The translations under genes and the position numbers were made by a program. Below the pieces are notes generated by a model. The model was not told where the DNA came from, searched no databases, and saw only the letters and a program-made list of their open reading frames with translations. From NCBI RefSeq assembly GCF_000835495.1, contig NW_015622541.1:6324001-6388000 (forward strand): 64,000 nt of DNA. The letters run 5' to 3'. This DNA comes from Cladophialophora immunda. Lineage: Eukaryota > Ascomycota > Eurotiomycetes > Chaetothyriales > Herpotrichiellaceae. Within the stretch, counting starts at the first letter, position 1, and each line of letters begins with the position of its first letter. This document shows positions 43,292-55,474 of this stretch, one piece after another.

Positions 43292-46200
43292 ATGAGCTTT
43301 GGTTTCTCCATTGGTGATTTCCTAGCAGTGGCGAAGTTGGTGGAGAGTACTAGGAAGCGTTTCAAGGGAGCCCCAGCGGAATACAATGCACTAGCTGATG
43401 AGTGGGCACTTTTGCCTCATATTCTGCGCAGAACGCTTCTGATTACAATAGGACACGCACACTCCAAATAGTCCTCACCGACCTCAGGATTCAGGTCGAA
43501 GATGATGAGCTCACGGACTCCATCAAAAACGATTTGCAAAGCGCTAAGAAGAACTGTGAGGCCGTCTTGAGGGACCTGAATGCGGTCATCGACGCTCACA
43601 CTGAACTTGATTCGGCAACTGCCGTACCTCGAAAAGTGCCACAGCGGATATGGAAACGTCTCCGATGGGATCCCAAGGAGGCAAACCAGCTGCGCTCTCG
43701 GCTCACTTCATCCATCCAACTGCTGGCCGCTGTGCGCCAAAGTTTGGACAGGTGAGCTGTACCACAGTACTTGCATTCGGGAGAGGCTTCTAACCGATCC
43801 TAGTACTCTACAACATGACGTAGCTCAAAATTTGGCGAGACTAACTGCCACCCACGATAACAAGGAAGTTCGACAAATTGCGGACTGGCTTGCACCTGGC
43901 ACCTATTCTGAACATCAACATGACTATTTCACAAGAGTCCAAGCGGGAACAGGACAGTGGGTATTCACCGATCCATTATATTGCAGTTGGCTCCGCGGCG
44001 GAGGCCCTTCCACGCTGCTGCTTCCCGGCATCCCTGGAGCTGGCAAGACTTTCGTTGCATCAATCATCATCAATTGGTTGCAAGCACGCGTATCCCACGA
44101 TGACACTTCAGGGCTTGTGTTCTTCTATAACAGCTTCCAAAGGACTGCTACTCAGTCCTGTCGCCACATTGTCGCCAGCATGGTGCGGCAACTGTATTTG
44201 CAGAAACCGCACAAAAACGATGTAGTCAGGGGTGTCTATGAGGAACACATCAAGCGCGAGCCGGCTACGCTTCCCAGCCTGGAAGAATTGTGTACGACGC
44301 TCGAAAAGCTTTTGGCGGGCTTCTCTGTGGTTTTCTTTGTCATTGATGCCTTGGACGAGTGCCAGGGACCGGAGGCATCTGATGCCAGGCCGTGGAAATA
44401 TATTCTCACTTTCCTATTTCGATTGCAGGAACAACTGAAATCCCAGGTGGCCATCAAGGTGCTCGCAACTTCACGACCCGATCTGGAAATTGATGGTCTT
44501 TTCCCAAACGACGGACGGCTGACAATCCATGCCAGAAATGACGACCTTGGTAAGTTTTGTGATTCGCTGATACCCAATATCGGGTGCATTGCCCGGAAGA
44601 CGGAGCTGCACCCCAAAATCAAAGATGCCATCTGTGATAGCGCCAGGGGCATGTAAGTTTTCTAACGAAGCGAGCCGTACTTGAGTGTTTGGCTGAGTTT
44701 TCAGGTTTTTGTTGGCAAAACTGCACTGCGACACCCTTGCGGCCAAAACAAAACCTAAGGATGTATTGAAATCCCTCAATACTTTTGCGCAGGGGGGCGA
44801 TGCTCTCAATCGAGCCTACCAGGACACCATCCAAAGGATACAGTGCCAACCCGAGGAGCATAAAGCACTAGCAAAGAAGGTCTTGGTTTGCGTGACACAC
44901 AGCGCTCGACCACTTACTCTAGACGAAATAAGACATGCGCTTGCCGTCGACCAAGAAACCACTGAGCTGGACCCGGAGTACGACCTCGACAATCCTGACG
45001 ATGTGATCTCAAGCTGTGCCGGTCTAGTGACCATCGACTCTGAGAGCAGAATTATTCGTTTGGTTCACTATACCACACAAAGCTTTTTGGAATCGCTCGG
45101 GGACGAACTCATGCCGGATCCACATGACTTCCTTGCCACCTGCTGTTTGGATTATCTGCACCTGGATGTGTTTGCGGAAGGCCACCTTGTCGACAATAGC
45201 TACTTTCGACACAGGCAAGAATTTCCGTTCTTTCAATATAGCGCAAAATACTGGCACTGGCACATTTTGTCTGGAAGTGGCAACATATTTTTGAAGCAGC
45301 GGGCGTTCTCCTTCCTCGACAATAATGGACGTGTCGCGACTGCAACTCGATGTCTATCTAATGATGCATGGGACATACACGGCGAATGTGCCCTCCACTT
45401 CCTCGCATTCCAGGGTTTGAATGACTGGATCACCGACTACATTGGTCGTGGACCTGTAACAGAGGGAAACTGGGATGGCAAAGGGTCATGTCCAGATTGT
45501 AGGACATCATCAACAGAAATCAGACGTCGTCTTTCAAACAATACAACATCTTGGATAACGCTACTGACAAGCTGGTGCGATTCCAGAGGACGCACGCCGT
45601 TGTGGTACGCGATTCGGAAACGGCATGCATCCACTGCGAGGCTTTTGATCGATCTGAATAATGAGATAATTGATAAGGTGGATGACGAAGGGCAGACCCC
45701 ATTGAACCTTGCGCTGGTTTACAAGGTTGAGGCAGTCGCCCTCAGGATCCTTGAAGAGCCCAAGAGGGTTTCATGGTATCAGTATCGAGACCGGGATGAC
45801 AGCAGCTATCTTCACAATGCAGTCTCCTACGGGCATGAAGCTGTAGTCGATCGGCTATTGGAATTGGTGTCCGCTTTCGACACGAGCGGGACCCGCAGCA
45901 TTGCGATCTCTTATACTACTTCTCAAGAGAAGTTCAGAGACACACCAGTTCATGACGCGGCTGGGGCAGGGCACCTCGGGATTGTCGAGAAGTTGTTGGC
46001 TTGTAGCGGCGGACGTGGGCTGAATTTGCGAACTCGCATTGGACACACGCCACTCATATCAGCAGCCAAAGGCGGCCACCTGGAGGTGGTTCAGTATCTA
46101 ATGAGCCAAGATGGCATTCAGGCAGACTTTCGTGATCGCCATGGAATGTCCGCCCTGCATTGGGCCGCAGCATGTGGCACAGTGCCTGTTCTCGAATATC

Positions 46201-46709
46201 TGCTCAGTACTGGTCTCTTCCCGGCAAATTCGACATCCACCAGCGGCAGAACTGCTCTGCATTATGCGTCCGTACACCACAAACGAGCCGTGGTGTCTTT
46301 GACTTCGCGAGAGGACGTTGGCGTGAATTGTACAGACAAAGACGGGAGGAATGCTCTGATGGTGGCTGCTCAATATGCAAGCGCGGATGTCATAGCTCAC
46401 CTTGCCCCTTTGATGCGTGATGTCAACTCGACTGATGCAGACGGCGATATAGCTTTGCACCATTTATGTAAAAGTCGCTACTGGGCATATAGGCCAGAAG
46501 GTGGCAGTAAAGCCCAAGCAAGCTTTGACTCTCTGGTCAAAAATGGTGCCTCGTTGGATATCACGAATAAGCAGGGCCAGACTCCATACGAAGCATTGTG
46601 TCTTCGAATGGAGGGTCTCGATGCCACCAACGACAGGAAAGAGCTTGAAAGCTTGGAAACATTAAAGCGAATGACGGAGTCATACATGTCAGTCAGCACT
46701 GAAGCCTGA
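43292..46709 (+). CDS. NACHT-ankyrin NLR-like STAND protein
   Basis: Four exons: 43292-43401, 43452-43751, 43804-44652 and 44705-46709, totalling 1088 codons (1087 aa). The N-terminal domain (about 1-130) is of the common fungal STAND-associated type: MSFGFSIGDFLAVAKLVEST, then LADE/TRTLQIVLTDL across the first junction, then RIWKRLRWDPKEANQLRSR. The NACHT domain follows, with a P-loop at 212-219 (GIPGAGKT) and Walker B VFFVIDALDE (D318, D321, E322), then a winged-helix-like segment (VLVCVTHSARPLTLDEIRHA). Residues from about 715 to the C-terminus hold nine or ten degenerate ankyrin repeats (GHTPLISAAKGGHLEVVQYL, GMSALHWAAACGTVPVLEYL). The repeats differ clearly from one another. Fungal NLRs are thought to act in non-self recognition and programmed cell death; the trigger is unknown. 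The frame is intact throughout. Confidence 0.92.
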
Positions 46710-47507
46710 TAGCAGTCGAACGAATCTGTGGAGGATATCAGCGCTTGCAAGACCACAACGCAGAACCACCTCGCTTGCATTCACGATCAGTTCACTCACA
46801 TCTCACTTCCAAAGGTGTCCCACCGAGGACACATGCAAGATTTCCGACTCCATTACCTTGTCGTCTACTTCCTCCACGATAACTCGGACACTCCAGGTCG
46901 TTCTAGGTCGACCAAGTCTAGCGAACACTTCTCGACTTCGATGTTGGCTCGAAGAAAATCGCTCGAGAAAACGACAATACCGAATTTCTTTGGCGCCACC
47001 TCACGAACATGCGACTTCTCGATCCTGAAATCGACTCAGAAATACCCATTGAGGTTTATGGATCCAACGAGAAGGAGAGTATGGACGAATAATGGGAGCG
47101 GATTGGGTACAAAGTCTTTGCTTACCCCTGAACAAGCCCATTATCACGGCCATGATGTTTTGTTGCTTTGGTATTGACGCCGATGAACGAGCGATGGCTT
47201 TGTTTTCACGCCCATGTTTAGCACAGCGATCTCAGCGTTCTGGTTCGGATGAATGAATGATATGATTCTCAACACCCTCCTTAATTTGAAGTGAGCTCTC
47301 ATGCAGTCTAATTCCGGCCACAGACTTTTCAGCGACCATTTGCGTGGCAGTAGTCTTGATTCCCTTCCCTGCAGTCATATCCATCGTGGCTCTGTTATCT
47401 CATCAACGTTAATGTCTCTCATGCGGCTTAATACTGCTAAATACGCCATATCATTGATAAAAGAGAATTGGGGAGAAGAATAGAAGCATGCTGATATATC
47501 CCACCCT
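46710..47507. other. intergenic between convergent genes
   Basis: 798 nt between the NLR and the minus-strand F-box-like gene. One plus-strand frame (46728-47177) is open for 149 codons but starts without a credible ATG context and shows no domain. Nothing else was seen. Confidence 0.5.
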
Positions 47508-48785
47508 TCAGCCATCAGAAGCCAGGAACTCGCCCTCCCAGCGACCGCCAGAACCGTCGTCCATCTCACCTTCCGGGACCACGATGCGCAGCACGGGGAC
47601 CCCGCGAATGGTCCACTTCGTGGGCGACGTCTTCAGCGGCGCCGGGTTCAGGTACCACTCGAAGGAACCGTCGAAGTTGACGACGCACGGCCACAGGCTG
47701 GCCGCGTCGTGCGAGGGCATCGAGCCCGGCTTGACGGACCAGAAGTCGGCAAAGTCGCGCTGCAGCCGCGCCGCCGCCGCGCCCGGCCGGTGCGGGAACT
47801 CGGCGGCGATACGGTCCCGGCCCATCGTGAAGGCCGCCGCGATCGAGCCGGGCAGCTGGATCTGGCGCATCGAGGGGTGCTTGGCCACGAACCGCCACCA
47901 CGGCATCAGCAGGCCGTCCACCATGTTCATCGTCCACAGGGGCATTCGTGCTCGGTCCTCTCCATCAGCGGGGGTGTTCCTGCTGTAGACGTCTCCCGGC
48001 GGACTGGGGGTCTCGAAGACAAAGCTGACGTCGAATGGCAGCGCCGGGAACTTGGGGTCGTACGAGCAATACACCGGGCCGTAGTGGCGGCGGCGCGACA
48101 TCTCGATGACCCCGCAACACGCGGCGTCGCAGGACAGGTTGGCCCGCTGTTTCAGCAGGAAGTAGAGCGTCGTCGCGAGACTGCGGGAGTAGTGCTTGAC
48201 GCGTTGCACGGCGGCGCGGAACTGGCTGCGGGTGGCCACCTCTTCTTGTGCTGCTCCTCCATCAGCGAGGGGTGGGTGCTCGCCCTGATCTGCTGGAAGA
48301 GGATCAAGTCCACTACCAGCCCCCCGCGCCGGACGAGGGACAAAGTGCACGACGATTGCCGTCCATCGGCCCAGAGGCAGCCGCACGATCTTCTCCAGCA
48401 GCAGCGTGCACCGACACTCCTTGTGCCCGATGCTCTCCAGCAGCGGCTTGCAATCGCACGATTTCTCGCCGGTGAGCCAGAAACGCAGCGGCCGGCGGAA
48501 TACCTGGCGCAGAGTCTCGCGCCGGACGGAGACGCTCGACGCCAGCAGAGCCCGGATCGTCGCGAGCTCAATGTCGTACCAGGCGCCGTTTGAGACCCGG
48601 AGCCCGTCGCCCACGATGTAGCTGATGATCCTCGAGGTGATTTCCTCGGGGAGTAGAATGTGCCGGTTGGGCGGGTGGCGGGTTGCGTGCCCCTTGGCGC
48701 CGTCGAGGGAGTCGTCGATCATGATCAACGATGTCACAGCGGCGGGCACAAAGTCCCGAGGTAGTCGGCTTGAAGGATCATACAT
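47508..48785 (-). CDS. F-box-like uncharacterised protein, with probable compensated frameshift
   Basis: 425 codons from ATG 48785. An F-box-like helix pair appears at about 42-55 (LLPEEITSRIISYIV). The rest is Arg/Cys-rich and ends RWEGEFLASDG; the family is not recognised. GC at third codon positions is very high except between about 48325 and 48241. There this frame drops to poor codon choice (reading SGLDPLPADQGEH), while the frame shifted by one base reads DLILFQQIRASTHPSLMEEQ with nearly all codons ending in G or C. A run of six G (minus strand, 48325-48320) sits exactly at the entry to this segment. A pair of compensating single-base differences is the simplest explanation. The start is uncertain: an internal Met near residue 22 (MIDDSLDG) or an upstream exon is possible. 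Confidence 0.65.
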   Translation of the reverse strand: MYDPSSRLPRDFVPAAVTSLIMIDDSLDGAKGHATRHPPNRHILLPEEITSRIISYIVGDGLRVSNGAWYDIELATIRALLASSVSVRRETLRQVFRRPLRFWLTGEKSCDCKPLLESIGHKECRCTLLLEKIVRLPLGRWTAIVVHFVPRPARGAGSGLDPLPADQGEHPPLADGGAAQEEVATRSQFRAAVQRVKHYSRSLATTLYFLLKQRANLSCDAACCGVIEMSRRRHYGPVYCSYDPKFPALPFDVSFVFETPSPPGDVYSRNTPADGEDRARMPLWTMNMVDGLLMPWWRFVAKHPSMRQIQLPGSIAAAFTMGRDRIAAEFPHRPGAAAARLQRDFADFWSVKPGSMPSHDAASLWPCVVNFDGSFEWYLNPAPLKTSPTKWTIRGVPVLRIVVPEGEMDDGSGGRWEGEFLASDG

Positions 48786-49258
48786 AAGCTAGCCTCATAG
48801 TGAGGCTCCGGTAGAGTGCCGTCGGGCCGGCACAGAATCCGCACTGAATTCTTCTGCGAGATGAGGAGCGTCAGGTTACGGCGACGAGGAAATACGCACG
48901 GGCAACTCACACGCTTGATCTCGGCGGAGCAATCAGAGAGACGCGCCCTATGAGCTTGTTTGTTTAGCCGATGTTTCAAATGACATCGACGAGGCTGAGG
49001 ATCAGAACAGCCTCGTTCAAGTGAGGCAGGATAGTTTAGGCAGCTACCTAGAAAGATAAGGATCAGCTAAGGCACCTACTTGGCGTGAGGAGGTTGCGAG
49101 CGCTACGACCACGTCTTAGAATTGCCAGAAGACGGTGAGAGTATGAATGTGGGTATCTCGACATCTATTTTCATCTGTTGGTACATGGATCGGAGACACC
49201 TTCTGGTTCACGGCTGGTTGTATTGTACATGGACTTGTCCCAGGACCATACTGCTGCC
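48786..49258. other. intergenic, LeuRS 3' end to F-box-like gene start
   Basis: 473 nt. On the minus strand there is a possible small upstream exon (frame from about 48979 with donor gtgagt near 48910 and acceptor tcgcag near 48857), but it does not join in phase to a clear continuation, so it is not called. Confidence 0.4.
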
Positions 49259-52115
49259 TCAGAACACAACGTTCAATACTTTACCTTCCCCAACGACAAT
49301 TACTCTTTTCTTCTTCGCCCAATTATTCTTTTCCGTCAGCCACAGCCGTCCTTCTTCTGTTTCAAGGACAGCACGGATGATCTCCGCCTCTCGTGCTGCT
49401 GAACCGGCCCCGGCCTTGCCTTCCGACGGAGCGGACGGTACTTGTGCGGTGAATCGCAGTTTTCCATTTATCTGCACTGCGCATGTGATGGTTGTTTTGC
49501 GGCTCCGTAGAGCAGCCTCTTGTTCAGGGGTTATGATATCGCCCGTCCATGACGCGCTGAAGATACTCCTTCTTTCCGTGCCAGGAACCACCCTTTCCCA
49601 ACATTCCTCTGCGAAGGCGGGTGTGATTGGGGCCATCATCTTCAGGAGTGCTGTGACCGTGACATATGCAACAGAAGGTGTCAGGTTGTTGATGCCGATG
49701 CCTTCTAAGCCATTTGTCAGCTTGATGAGGTCGGAGACCGCTGTGTTCAGGCTGTAGATGTCGTTCGAGAATGTCTGCGAGATACTTTTGCTGGTGTTTT
49801 GCGTCAAAAGTAACGCCTCCGCATCATTCGTGCTGAGGTCGCTTAAATGAGGGATGTTGATCTGCGAAACATCACTTCGATCAATGTGCGCTTGCGAGCT
49901 CAACTCAGAGATGAGGCGGTTGACTCGGCCAAACCACCGCTGGATGCCCACAATCTTTTCCTCGTCCCATTGTAGCACTTCGCTAACAGGGGCGGCAAAG
50001 AGGATGTGAGCTCGTAAAGCATCTGCTCCAAACTTTTCGATCGCGACGGACGGGTCCACGCCGTTGTGCTTGCTCTTGGACATCTTTTCCCATGTAACAT
50101 TGGGTGCTTTGCCAGAGGCTTTGATTCTTGCGGCTTCGCCATCAAAGTCGACCTCACCAGGCAACAAGAACCGGCTGCTGTCAGGATCGGAGAATGTTTT
50201 TCCATGCACCATGCCCTGCGCTATGAGCTGTTGGAATGGCTCAGCATGACCATTGCCAGTCGAAACAAGACGCTCGCTGCGCAGGAATTTGTAGATGAAA
50301 CGTGCGTAAAGCAAATGCAGGATGGCATGTTCGACACCACCAACATAAGTGTCTACGGGAAGCATAGCGGCCGCAGATTGTGGTGAGAAGGGCTCCGACT
50401 GATTCGTCGAGTCCGGAAATCGCATGAAATACCAAGAAGAGTCGACGAAAGTATCCATCGTGTCGGTTTCTCGCCGAGCCGGCCGTCTGCAGGATGGACA
50501 TTGGCAGTTGACCCATTCCTCGATCTTGTCTAGTGGATTACCGGTCTGTCCTTTTATGGACGAATTGAGTGGAGGCAGTACCACGGGAAGGTCTTCTCTG
50601 GGCACAGGAACTGGCCCGCATGTTGAGCAATGTATGATAGGAATCGGCGTACCCCAGTATCTCTGGCGGCTTACCAGCCAGTCACGAAGTCTCCAAGTTT
50701 CGACCGCCTCTGCAAGGCCGTGTTTCTTCAGGCCAGAGACAATCTTTGTTCTCGCTTCATTGCTTGGTAGACCTGCATAAGGGCCACATAAAGGGGTCAG
50801 CCAGCCATCGTTTGTGTATGCTTCCACCAGGTCAGCCGGGAGTATACGAGTCGTGCTATTGCTCAAAGGCTCCGGCGATATCGCAATGTTGACGGGATCC
50901 GTGGGTCTGTGTAGTTTCCAGAAGCTGAGATCGCGAGAATCGTGGGCTGGGACGCCCATCACTGCACCTTCTCCATAGTCCTCTAGTACATATGGAGCAG
51001 CAAATACTGGCAATGGCTCAGCATTGAAATTTCCGCTCTGGGAAAGGGGGTTGAAGGCAAAGAGTGGCAGCTCAAAGCCTTCCTTGGAGTCGGGTGGGAA
51101 GGAAGCTCGCCTGTCGAGAAAGCTTTGCAGTTCGGGCGACTTTGCAGCCGCCTGGACCACGAGTGGGTGCGTCATGGAGAGTGCAACATATTTCACTCCA
51201 AACAGCGTATCTGGACGGGTAGTGAAGACATGAACGTGAGAAGAGTTCCCAGTGTCGTCTCTTAAGCCAAATTGGATGCGTGCGCCTGTCGAGCGGCCAA
51301 TCCAGTTTCGCTGCTGGGTGACGACTCTTTCAGGCCACTTTCCGTCCTCCGACAGAAATTGCAGGTCCCGCAACAAGTCTTCTTTGAACTCTGTTATCCT
51401 GAAGAACCACTGGCGGAGTTTGATCTGTTGCACAAGGGCCCCGGATCTCCAAGAGCGTCCATTGTGGTCAACCTGCTCATTGGCGAGGACAGTTTTATCG
51501 ACAGGATCATAATTGACGAGCGCTTCCGCTTGATATGCCAGACCACGATGGTATAACCTGAGGAAAATGTCTTGAGTGTGCTTGTAGAATGACGGCGAAC
51601 ATGTTGATATTTCCTACGAAGGGTTGATCAGCACTATGTACATGTGTTCCGTGCCCCTGACCTACGGCATCCCAGTCGAAGCTTGTATTCATGCTCTTGA
51701 GCTGCTGTTTCATCTTTGCAATATTATCATCTGTCCAAACTGCTGGATCAATGCCGCGCTCGATTGCGGCATTTTCTGCCGGGAGTCCAAATGCGTCCCA
51801 GCCGGTCGGGTGAAGGACATCATAACCTCGCATTCTTCGGTAGCGGGCGATCACGTCGGAGATGGTGTAGACACGAAGATGGCCCATGTGAAGAGATCCG
51901 GACGGGTAAGCAAACATGGGGAGGACATAGGACTTGCGTGGAGGACTTGACTGTCCTCCAGCCTTCGGTTGGTTTGCCCATCTCTGCTGCCATTTCACGT
52001 CGATGGCACAGAGGTCCAGGCGAGGAACCTGAGTGGCAGCTCGAGTACCGGTGGTGTGCAGGCTCCGTACAAAGAGCAGCCTGACAGACTGACGAACAAA
52101 CAGCCTCCCCTGCAT
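49259..52115 (-). CDS. NAM2: mitochondrial leucyl-tRNA synthetase
   Basis: Exons 52115-51666 and 51613-49259 around a 52-nt GT-AG intron, giving 934 aa. The enzyme charges mitochondrial tRNA-Leu; the yeast relative Nam2 also assists group I intron splicing. The N-terminus is a presequence ([20 protein letters not shown]). The class I HIGH motif is HMGH at 76-79 in [12 protein letters not shown]. The junction reads [23 protein letters not shown]. The editing (CP1) domain is present ([30 protein letters not shown]). The leucine-specific region and KMSKS signature (660-664, [14 protein letters not shown]) follow, then the anticodon-binding helices and the C-terminal end [15 protein letters not shown]. 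The bacterial-type layout confirms the mitochondrial form. The ATG at 52115 is preferred over a GTG 21 nt upstream. Confidence 0.96.
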
Positions 52116-53475
52116 AACCTCCAACTCCTCCACCACCGGTTGAGCGCAAAGAGGGTTAGGGGTTAGGGTTAGGGGTTAGGTTGGGGTTAGGGTTAGATTG
52201 ATCAGAGAGAGATGCACCGCAGTTCTGTACGAGAGGCTATTCGATAGGAAGGTAGACCGAGTCTCGTGACTGCGCAGCAATAAACTCCAACTCCGCTCAC
52301 TTTCTTCACGTCCATCTTCTCTCACTCAACGAGCAATCTCACATCCCAGAGTCAACTGTTCATGGTGTCGGTTTAGCTGTCTTGGGGTCTATCTTCCTCG
52401 GATGCTTCATCGTATAGCCCCGACGTCCGTCGCTAATGATCCTTCAGATTCTGTGCCATAGGACTGGAAGTTCTGTCCACATCGGCGCGGTGGAATGACG
52501 GTTCTCTCATCCAGACCAGAACTTTACCCCTGAAGAGTCGCGTTGACGCTGCGCGACTTGATGGCTGGTTCGAAAATGGATAGGAAGGACCTGCACGTTC
52601 TGACAAGGAAGCGGATACACCGGGGAAACAGCAATCCCTTCAACCAAACATGGCCTTGTTCGTTGGCGCCGTGAGGTCTCAAGAGCCTGGGGATTCTTAA
52701 GCCTGCTGACTTATCAAGAGCCCTCTCTCTCCTAGTTTGCTTGTGCTGTCATGGAGACAGGGACTTACCATGTCCATGTTGAGAACAACCCACGTTCCCG
52801 TTCTGCCATGGGATATCACGGTCACGTGCTTTGCTTCAAGGTAAGTTGAGCAGTCCAGAGTCTTACTTGTTCGCTGGCTCCCAACATGCCCTTTATATGA
52901 CGCAGCCGTCTGCCGTCTACGGCACATTCTCATCTCTAGAGATACATGTGCATCAGAACAGAAATAGGGCTTGCGCCTACAAGGCATCGGGTTTTAAGAC
53001 CGCTCCTTCGGCATGTCACATGGCACGTACCACAGGTACGGAGAACAAGCTGTCAGTGACAGAACGACAGTTACATGTGCCTCACCTGAGTGGCGTATCG
53101 ACCTCTCACATCTGTCACTGTCGCCTCATTGGTGCTTTTGGGGTATTGTTCCTGCTATTCACAACTTGAATTGGGGGACATAAAGCGCGTGAATTACGGT
53201 GTCGTTTCTTTGTGCTCTTACACAATCTCTCACTCAACGTGCCTCGATCTGGGGCCTTGCCTCCAATCCTACTTTTCGAGGTCATTCAAATTTCCCTTCC
53301 ACCATACAGCCATTGTGTTTTGTGGTTGTAGTGGTTGAGGCAACTTTCCGCTTCGAGACTCCTCATCTTCTCAGTCATTCTTGACCTTCGCAAGCTGGAA
53401 GATTTAGACTCTTCTCACTCCCTCACCTCTCTTGTTTGTCACAGAGAGCAGACATCCTTCTCTTCTCTTGTCAAC
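52116..53475. promoter_or_regulatory. divergent region, LeuRS / F-box-like gene
   Basis: 1360 nt between two divergent starts. It contains the telomere-type repeat next to LeuRS. Close to the plus-strand gene it is pyrimidine-rich, as expected of a leader. Small open frames are not coding-like. Confidence 0.5.
52153..52196. repeat. interstitial telomeric repeat, TTAGGG/TTAGGGG units
   Basis: Seven successive units on the plus strand: GGGTTA, GGGGTTA, GGGTTA, GGGGTTA, a shortened GGTT, GGGGTTA and GGGTTA. This is the canonical filamentous-fungal telomere motif with extra-G variants. It lies 37 nt upstream of the LeuRS ATG, and on the LeuRS sense strand it reads CCCTAAC-type. Confidence 0.95.
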
Positions 53476-55474
53476 ATGGCACTCAGCTCTGCTTCCCAGA
53501 CGGATGGAATCAACACTGGTAAGCAGGGATAGATTTTTCATGCCCGAAAGTGTGCTAATCCCTCCTTCGCCAGGTCATTGGACACCGATTTCCACCTTGT
53601 CCCGTCCTGCAAACGTTCCCTCTCCTGAAGCGAGCATGTCGACTTCGAAGACGATTGTTTCTCAAGAGGTGCAAGTCAAGAGTGTCAATGGCACGAAGTT
53701 GCATGGTCAAATTTATCACCAAAAGCCCGCGGAAACACGTGCTCTTCACTCCGTGATCGCATTTCGGCCTCAAGTTGCAATCATTCAAGCTTCCAACATC
53801 GAATATCCAAAAAATCACTTACTCGGCATTCCGCAAGAAGTTCGCGACACCATTATAGGCCTTGTTCATCCGACCAAGCAGACAGTTGGTGCTCCGCCTT
53901 CGACTAGCTGCGAAATATTTCATTTCGTCTGCCGCCAGACGTATCATGAATCAACCAGTCGCTTCAGCACCCAAGCTACTGTACTGGTACCATCCAATCG
54001 TGTGGAAGAATTCCTCAAGAGATCGCTAAACATCCGCACACTCAGAAGCAATGCTTACCAGAGCGTCAAGAGCCTCTTCGTCGAAATTCCCCACAACAGT
54101 AACACTAATGTTTTCCTTCAGATGGGCGAAGTGCTGAGACGTTCGGTTCAACTTGAAGAGCTGCAACTGTTCGGGGTTGGAGCAGATGGCTATGGAGTCA
54201 AGACGAGTTCTGCTGCTCACCCTTGTGGTAAACATGATATTTCGATCATGCCACTAGTTCGCAAGCTATCCATTGACGGTCAGCAGTATATACGTCGCCT
54301 AGCTCTGGCCAACAGCATTCCATTCCTGGACAAGCTGCGAATTCTTGTTCTGGATAACCTCAACTTTCCTTTGCTTCAATCGCATGTATTCAGGAACAAA
54401 CCACTGCTCGAAAAGTTGCACATTGCAGCAGACCCGCGGACCGTTATGCATGCAGAGTACAAGGCTGGGTGGAACCACACAGTTGGCGGTCTCATCTTCC
54501 TGACACACGACGAAGCACCTCCTGTCAAAGAACTACGTGTCGATTCCAATTCCATTTTTACTGCAAGTCAAATCGTCTTGAAAGTGGCTGGGACTCTGGA
54601 AAGACTCGAATTGGTGATCCCCGATATGTCATTCCAAGTGCATACTACGAACCGTATCAACTTCTTCTCGGAGGCCACCACGCTTCTTCATAGACTCCAC
54701 CTTGACGCCAGACGATTACGCGAACTCAAAATCTGTGTTCATGGCGCCATCTCGGAAGACAGCTATCACTACGCAAACTTCATGGGAGCTCTCAAGGATT
54801 GTGTCTCACGCATGAAGTCTCTCCAACTCATTGAGCTTCATGTCCAGTCTCAGTCGCCATGGTTTGCTCGAGAATTCATCGAGGCAGTACCTCCCTCCGC
54901 CACTCGACTCTACCTCACCGACCTGTTCATTGAGAGAGATGTGGGTGATCTCACGGGCTTCGTTGGTGAGAAAACAAACACGCCGTTGCTGTATTGGAAC
55001 GAAATCAATGATGCTTACGCCATTGGCGAGGATCTTCGGAGAAACGATTACATCAGATTCAGTAACAACCAACTGGCGTTTGTGGGGTACGAGTACGATC
55101 TTCTGGTGGGGCAGAGTGCTGCGGACGTGCAATCCAAGGCTATGGCCAAATTTCTGAAGCTCAATGGCAGACTGTTGGATAAAGAGCGAAACCGACACCT
55201 GGCCCCACTGGCAGGTAGACACATACTATTCAAACAGGGCGGCACTGGAAGATATGCAGATACCGCCGAAACCCGCTCACAAGCAAAAGTCGAGAAGTAT
55301 CGCAAAGTGCTGGACAAGTGCGGCTTACATGACAACGAATACTTTGGGTGTGAAGACGTGGCAGAAGCGGTCTTTCAGAACGAGCCTGCGGCTACAGGTG
55401 GCCACTATAGCTATCCGATGGTTTTGGAGGTTGAGGATGAGTTCAAGTTTTCCAACCACTGGCTGAGCAAGTGA
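53476..55474 (+). CDS. F-box/LRR-like uncharacterised protein
   Basis: Exons 53476-53518 and 53574-55474 around a 55-nt intron (gtaagc, cgccag), giving 647 aa. Exon 1 codes only MALSSASQTDGINT. The segment LLGIPQEVRDTIIGLVHP (about 118-135) resembles the helix-rich F-box-like start of many fungal proteins, followed by a Cys-containing segment (SCEIFHFVCRQTYHES) typical of them. The middle shows leucine-rich, LRR-like spacing (LRILVLDNLNFPLLQSHVF, PLLEKLHIA, TLERLELVIPDM, LRELKICVHG, LQLIELHVQS). There are no membrane segments. The specific family is unknown; a substrate adaptor role is only a possibility. A polyadenylation-like aataaa occurs at 55763. An internal Met (MSTSKTIV) is an alternative start. 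Confidence 0.82.

Noticed and set aside
52153..52196. Reading the TTAGGG repeat as a chromosome end
   Set aside because: It is only 44 bp long and normal gene-bearing sequence continues on both sides for more than 11 kb.
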